Shown one piece after another: positions 37,183 to 40,645 of a stretch of DNA of 40,645 bases. Under the pieces are notes generated by a model. It did not search any database. It was not told where the DNA came from and was given only the letters and a program-made list of their open reading frames with translations. The stretch covers positions 1 to 40,645 of the forward strand of contig JAHCAG010000025.1 of the NCBI GenBank assembly GCA_019635015.1, in the 5' to 3' direction. The first letter of the stretch is position 1, and every line of letters begins with the position of its first letter. The DNA is from Burkholderiales bacterium (GTDB lineage Bacteria > Pseudomonadota > Gammaproteobacteria > Burkholderiales > SG8-41). The translations under genes were made by a program, and so were the position numbers.

Positions 37183-38469
37183 CTATCGAATCATGGCGGC
37201 GGCGACTCCGCTGCGCACCGCGCCCTCAATCGTCGCCGGATAATCACCAGCGACGTAATCGCCGGCAAGATAAAACCCCGAGCAAGCCGTGACTGTCGCC
37301 GGTCGCGCGAGCCCCGGCGTGCAACTGAAGGTGGCGCGTTTCTCGGCGATCACGCGTTGCCACTGCAGCGGCGGCAGCGGGCCGAAATGTTTCGCGATGT
37401 CCGCGACCACGCGCTGCGCCAGCGTGTCCTGCGCTTCGCCAACATGTTCCTCGGAGGCGCTGATCACCGCGCCGATCAGTCCGCGCTGGCCGCAGATTGC
37501 TTCGCGGTCGAACAGCCACTGCGCGGGGCTGCCGGCAAGTCCGATCATCGGTGAGGGCAGACGCACCGGTCCGGCGAACTGCAGCCACACTGAATGGATG
37601 GGGTCGTACTGCAGCGCGTCGATCTGCTGTCTTGCCGGTTCGAGTGCGGGGATTCCCTGGAGCAGGGCGGAGGCACGGTGCGGCGCGACGGCGCAGATCA
37701 CGCGCTCAAAACGCCGCGTGCCGCCCTGCACTTGCACGAGAAATCCTTCGCCATCCCGCGTCACGCCTTCAACAGCGGCGCCGGCTTCGACCCGGCCGCC
37801 GCGCGCGCGCACGAAATCCGCGGCCGGTTTCGGAAACAGCGCCGTCAGGTCGATCCGTGCCAGCAGCAGGTCACTCGCCGCGCGGCCCGCGCCGAGGCTG
37901 TCGCGCAGGACATTGAGGAAGACCTGTGCCGAGGCGCGCTGCAGTGGCGTGTTGAGTGCAGCGATACACAGCGGCGCCCATAAATGTTCAATTAAAACAA
38001 TTGGTTGCGCATAACTGTCGAGGAGGGCAGCAACCGTGCAGTCCTGTTCGAGGTGATAACGCTGCGCCTTCATCGCATTCATGAAGCGCGCTGCCGCGCG
38101 TTTGTCCGCCCACGTGAGCCCTTTGGCTGTCAGCAGTGCCCAGGCGACATGCAGCGGTGCCGGCAGTTTCGGCGCACGCAGATGAAAGCGTTGATGGACT
38201 TGCAGATCCAGCGGCAGGCGCAGGAAATGGTCACGCCGCGGCGCGACCTGTTCGATCAGGCGCAGGGTTTCCGAGTAGGCACCGATGAGGATATGCAGGC
38301 CGTTGTCGAGCGCGCTGTCGTTGATGGTGACACGCCGCGCGCGGCCGCCGAGGGCGGGGGCCGCTTCAAACACCGTGACCGGGATGTCACGCGCGGCGAG
38401 TTCCACCGCCGCAGCCATGCCGGCGTAGCCGGCGCCGAGGATGGCGACTGAGGGTGCGGCATTAGCCAT
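37183..38469 (-). CDS. hpnE: Hydroxysqualene oxidoreductase-type FAD protein
   Basis: The 428-residue FAD-dependent amine-oxidase/desaturase-type protein has the FAD motif VAILGAGYAGMAAAVELAARD near residue 8 with EAAPALGGRARRV, and the HpnE-type stretches DNGLHILIGAYSETLRLI and LWAPLCIAALNTPLQRASAQVF. The C-terminal FAD motif is SGFYLAGDYVAGDYPATIEGAVRSG. Known role of HpnE: with HpnC and HpnD it makes squalene from farnesyl diphosphate for hopanoids. Neither partner nor a squalene-hopene cyclase is in the window, so the call rests on sequence alone; related carotenoid-type desaturases are the alternative. The ATG at 38469 has no clear ribosome binding site. A patch of unusually A/T-rich codons lies at 37979-38013. 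It is flanked by dispersed repeats on both sides. Confidence 0.85.
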   Translation of the reverse strand: MANAAPSVAILGAGYAGMAAAVELAARDIPVTVFEAAPALGGRARRVTINDSALDNGLHILIGAYSETLRLIEQVAPRRDHFLRLPLDLQVHQRFHLRAPKLPAPLHVAWALLTAKGLTWADKRAAARFMNAMKAQRYHLEQDCTVAALLDSYAQPIVLIEHLWAPLCIAALNTPLQRASAQVFLNVLRDSLGAGRAASDLLLARIDLTALFPKPAADFVRARGGRVEAGAAVEGVTRDGEGFLVQVQGGTRRFERVICAVAPHRASALLQGIPALEPARQQIDALQYDPIHSVWLQFAGPVRLPSPMIGLAGSPAQWLFDREAICGQRGLIGAVISASEEHVGEAQDTLAQRVVADIAKHFGPLPPLQWQRVIAEKRATFSCTPGLARPATVTACSGFYLAGDYVAGDYPATIEGAVRSGVAAAMIR

Positions 38470-38497
38470 GAGCGGGAGGATAAGGTGGTGTTTGGAC

Positions 38498-38593
38498 TCC
38501 CTCGCCCCGCTTGCGGGGAGAGGGCCGGGGTGAGGGGAGGCCACCAGCCCCTACCCTCATCCTGACCCTCTCCCGCCCCAAGGCGGGAGAGGG
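38498..38593. repeat. CCCTCTCCCGC-type dispersed inverted repeats between prpF-like and hpnE
   Basis: Unit 1 (38498-38537) has a stem around CCCCGCTTGCGGGG followed by GGCCGGGGTGAGGGG. Unit 2 (38554-38593) has a stem CCCTCTCCCGCC/GGCGGGAGAGGG with a CCAA loop. Read as a pair this is the well-known extragenic repeat form CCCTCTCCC...GGGAGAGGG seen in many proteobacteria. It fills most of the 142-nt gap between the two genes and may act as terminator. Confidence 0.75.
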
Positions 38594-38611
38594 AATATCA
38601 AATGTGGATAT

Positions 38612-39724
38612 TCAAGCCGCCCGCTTCGCCGCCGCGGATTTACCTGCCCAAACCTTCGACGGCACCATCACCTGCCCTTCAAAAATCCGCCTTGCGGTGC
38701 GCACCAGCGCCGCGCGCCGCAGTTCCTGTTGCCCATTCGTGAAATCTGCATCCAGGTCGATCAGGATCATGCCCGAGGGGTGCTCGATTTTCACGATGCC
38801 CTGGGGCGCGGGTTTCAGCGGTGCGATTTCGGCGGCCAGCGTGCCGGGGATCGCGCAGGATGCGCTGATGCACACCGTGCCGGTGACCGGATGCGACTTG
38901 TGGCAGGTCTCGGGCACGAAATAACGCGAGCTGATCGTGCCGCCCTGGCGTGGCGGGGCGAGCAGGGCGATTTTCGGCACCACGTTCTTCGACACATCAC
39001 CCATGCCCATCAGCACACCGGCCTTGCGGCGGATGGCTTCCATGCGTTCCATCAGTTTACGGTCGCCATCGAGTTCCACCGCGGTTTCGTAACCGGTCTT
39101 GCCCATGTCGGCGGCGCGCATCATGACGATCGGCATCGCGATGTCGACACAGCTCACCTCGACACCGTCGATGACATCGCGCGGTTTGCCGGTTGGCAGC
39201 AGCTTGCCGGTGACCGCGCCGATGGCCTCGCTGAAATTGATGCCCACCGGTGCCGCGGTGCCGGGCACGCCGTCGATCGAGGCGTCGCCTTCGTACTGCA
39301 CCTGGCGGCCGGGGGTCTGCACAATGGCCTCGACCAGGGCGCCGGTGTTGACGCTGTGGATGCGCACCCGCGTTTCGCCGTCCTGGGCCGGCACCAGCCC
39401 GGCATCGATGGCGAAAGGCCCGACAGCCACCAGCATGTTGCCGCAGGTGGGCTTGGTGTCGACGAACTTCTCGTGGATCTGCACCTGGGCGAAGAAATAG
39501 TCGATGTCGGCATCCGGTCGTTTCGACTTGCCGATCATCGCCACCTTGCTGGTCACCGAATGCGAGCCGCCGATGCCATCAACCTGGATTTCATGGGGCG
39601 AACCCATGATCGCGAGCAGCACTTCGTCGCGGGTGGCGGGATCGGCGGGCAGATCATCCAGCAGCAGGAACGGACCTCTGGAGGTGCCGCCGCGCATGAT
39701 GACGCAGGGGATTTTGGTTTGCAT
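38612..39724 (-). CDS. PrpF-family isomerase, 4-oxalomesaconate tautomerase (GalD/LigU)-like
   Basis: The 370-residue protein has the PrpF double diaminopimelate-epimerase fold. Family signatures are PCVIMRGGTSRGPFLLLDDLP at the N-terminus, MGSPHEIQVDGIGGSHSVTSKVAMIG (with the conserved Lys) and PTCGNMLVAVGPFAI (conserved Cys). The C-terminal half has GDVSKNVVPKIALLAPPRQGGTI, SHPVTGTVCISASCAIPG and ALVRTARRIFEGQV. The N-terminal pattern is closer to 4-oxalomesaconate tautomerases of gallate/protocatechuate 4,5-cleavage than to PrpF of the methylcitrate cycle, but neither ring-cleavage nor prpBCD genes are near, so the substrate is open. GAGGAG precedes the ATG. It is on the same strand as hpnE, separated by dispersed repeats. 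Confidence 0.88.
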   Translation of the reverse strand: MQTKIPCVIMRGGTSRGPFLLLDDLPADPATRDEVLLAIMGSPHEIQVDGIGGSHSVTSKVAMIGKSKRPDADIDYFFAQVQIHEKFVDTKPTCGNMLVAVGPFAIDAGLVPAQDGETRVRIHSVNTGALVEAIVQTPGRQVQYEGDASIDGVPGTAAPVGINFSEAIGAVTGKLLPTGKPRDVIDGVEVSCVDIAMPIVMMRAADMGKTGYETAVELDGDRKLMERMEAIRRKAGVLMGMGDVSKNVVPKIALLAPPRQGGTISSRYFVPETCHKSHPVTGTVCISASCAIPGTLAAEIAPLKPAPQGIVKIEHPSGMILIDLDADFTNGQQELRRAALVRTARRIFEGQVMVPSKVWAGKSAAAKRAA

Positions 39725-40191
39725 GTCAGACTCCTCGCCGCCGAAGCGGCCTCACTGGGCAACGATGGCGCGATTATAGAGCGGTCGGGCGTTGACGGTT
39801 TTGCCAACCCGAATCCGGAGCCCGGGATGTGTTCGGTGTTTGATTAACCGGCAAGGAATGGCTGCCATCGTCGTGCATCGACATACACGATCATGAAATG
39901 AGATACTGCAGCAGGACTCGCTGCGACATGTCGCGATCGTGAATTCCTAGTAGTCGAACCTCCCGAAAGCATTGTGTGCATCACCACGATGGATTTCAAA
40001 TTCCTCCACTCAGAGTGGTGCATTTTTTTATCACAAAAGACGAGATTTGGAATCATTGACGGACGTCTTATATAAGAGACATAATAAAAAAATGTCATAT
40101 GAGTAAGACAGTAACGAAATGTTTTAGATTTGTGTGGATTCGGTAGCCATTGGGTTTAGGTCGATCTGGCTTTTTACGGAGCGGTGAGGAA
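39725..40191. other. Low-GC gene-poor stretch before rubredoxin
   Basis: No credible gene. From about 39840 the base composition drops sharply compared with the rest of the window. It holds a short inverted sequence CCACTCAGAGTGG followed by a T-run (40014-40031), which may be a weak terminator, and a promoter-like pair TTGACG/CATAAT at 40056-40085. An 84-residue minus-strand frame (39844-40098) has no ribosome binding site and no recognisable family. Confidence 0.55.
40056..40085 (+). promoter_or_regulatory. Putative promoter of the rubredoxin gene
   Basis: TTGACG (40056-40061) and CATAAT (40080-40085) are separated by 18 nt, the best -35/-10 pair in the window. The predicted transcript has a leader of about 100 nt before the ATG at 40192. 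Confidence 0.5.
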
Positions 40192-40356
40192 ATGAGGAAA
40201 TGGCAGTGTGTTGTATGTAGTTATGTTTACGACGAGGCGGTTGGTGATCCGAGCAGGGGTATTCTGCCAGGCACAGCTTGGGAAGACGTGCCAGACGACT
40301 GGACTTGTCCGGATTGTGGAGCGGCAAAAAGCGATTTTGAAATGGTGCAAATCTAG
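40192..40356 (+). CDS. Rubredoxin
   Basis: The 54-residue iron protein has the four iron-binding cysteines at 6, 9, 39 and 42 (QCVVCSYVY and [12 protein letters not shown]), with the usual [20 protein letters not shown] core. Rubredoxins are small electron carriers; in bacteria with alkane oxidation they serve AlkB, elsewhere oxygen or peroxide reduction. No partner is visible here. GAGG lies 4-7 nt before the ATG at 40192; the frame is open to 40150 but the family starts near MRKWQC. Codon use is less GC-rich than in the other genes of the window, as is the flanking DNA. Confidence 0.93.
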   Translation: MRKWQCVVCSYVYDEAVGDPSRGILPGTAWEDVPDDWTCPDCGAAKSDFEMVQI

Positions 40357-40416
40357 AGGCGCAGTTTTATCAGCATCGCTGCTGCCATCCAGTGATCAGA
40401 TTACGGTGGCGATTGT

Positions 40417-40645
40417 GTGAGAAACCAAGGCAGTTTGCGTGAAATCCTGAGGTTCGGTGAGAAGCTAAGCTTATCTGTCTACTCTTTTATCGATCAAAAT
40501 GCGGATAGATCGTGCCTGAGCCGGGGAGGGGCGGGTGCTCGGGCGTGGCGCTACGGATATCTGACAGTAGATGGTGATGGTCGGTTTGAGATCAGCCGTT
40601 CTTTGCTCAATCTCATGGTGACCCAATCCGTGGGGGGGGTAATCT
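40417..40645 (+). CDS. Possible 5' part of an unidentified gene, cut by the window edge
   Basis: From a GTG at 40417 a frame stays open to the right edge (76 codons, VRNQGSLREILRFGEKLSLS at the start, RAWRYGYLTVDGDGRFEIS later). There is no strong ribosome binding site and no recognised family. An in-frame stop lies 22 nt upstream at 40393, so the start cannot be far. The region between rubredoxin and this frame (40357-40416) shows nothing else. It may be an artefact of a lower-GC region. Confidence 0.3.
   Translation, partial: MRNQGSLREILRFGEKLSLSVYSFIDQNADRSCLSRGGAGARAWRYGYLTVDGDGRFEISRSLLNLMVTQSVGGVI

Noticed and set aside
39844..40098. 84-residue minus-strand frame before rubredoxin
   Set aside because: No ribosome binding site, no recognisable motif, and it lies across the promoter-like region of rubredoxin.

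Overview
The window reads as chromosomal DNA of a high-GC betaproteobacterium (Burkholderiales, Rhodocyclales or Nitrosomonadales type; the genus cannot be fixed from this sequence). The grounds are codon and base composition, a tripartite tricarboxylate transporter set, the tsaB-rimI-udg operon, adjacent ompR/envZ, a FadB-type protein with the dehydrogenase half first, and an hpnE gene. No rRNA, tRNA, CRISPR array, transposase or prophage gene was seen.

Layout. (1) 1-6067, minus strand: an AMMECR1-domain protein, a large membrane HD-GYP multisensor (predicted c-di-GMP phosphodiesterase), an MFS transporter and the first codons of another gene. (2) 6.1-12.1 kb: ispD-ispF (MEP isoprenoid pathway), a stand-alone cyclic-nucleotide-binding protein, envZ/ompR, a small secreted basic protein and an orphan DGQHR (DndB-like) protein. 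(3) 12.1-14.8 kb: a RidA homologue and a small membrane protein (minus), then the tsaB-rimI-udg operon (plus). (4) 14.9-21.1 kb: tctA-tctB-tctC, an AraC regulator, an AprA/fumarate-reductase-like flavoprotein and an AprB-like 2x[4Fe-4S] ferredoxin, closed by a strong terminator. This looks like one uptake-plus-redox catabolic module with unknown substrate. (5) 21.9-32.8 kb: a fatty-acid oxidation cluster with fadE-like acyl-CoA dehydrogenase, HSDL2-like SDR, acyl-CoA synthetase, YciA-type thioesterase, FadL-type porin, FadB-type bifunctional enzyme and thiolase. (6) 32.8-37 kb, minus: ETF:ubiquinone oxidoreductase (the electron exit for the acyl-CoA dehydrogenase) followed by two tandem paralogous EAL proteins with altered catalytic motifs. 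(7) 37.2-39.7 kb, minus: a solitary hpnE and a PrpF/4-oxalomesaconate-tautomerase-type isomerase. (8) 39.7-40.6 kb: a stretch of visibly lower GC holding a rubredoxin gene and a possible partial ORF at the edge.

The least explained structure is repeat DNA at gene boundaries. A roughly 24-bp A/T-rich element (core TATCAATAAAATCAAATACT) occurs five times. Twice it exactly fills the 22-nt gap between two genes, and once it forms the first codons of the FadL-type porin. Separately, a family of degenerate 7-bp repeats occurs at three intra-operon junctions (ompR/envZ, fadD/thioesterase, fadB/fadA). Two of these are long hairpins, and one carries the upstream stop codon, the ribosome binding site and the start codon inside the heptad register. 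Two further GC-rich dispersed inverted repeats flank hpnE.
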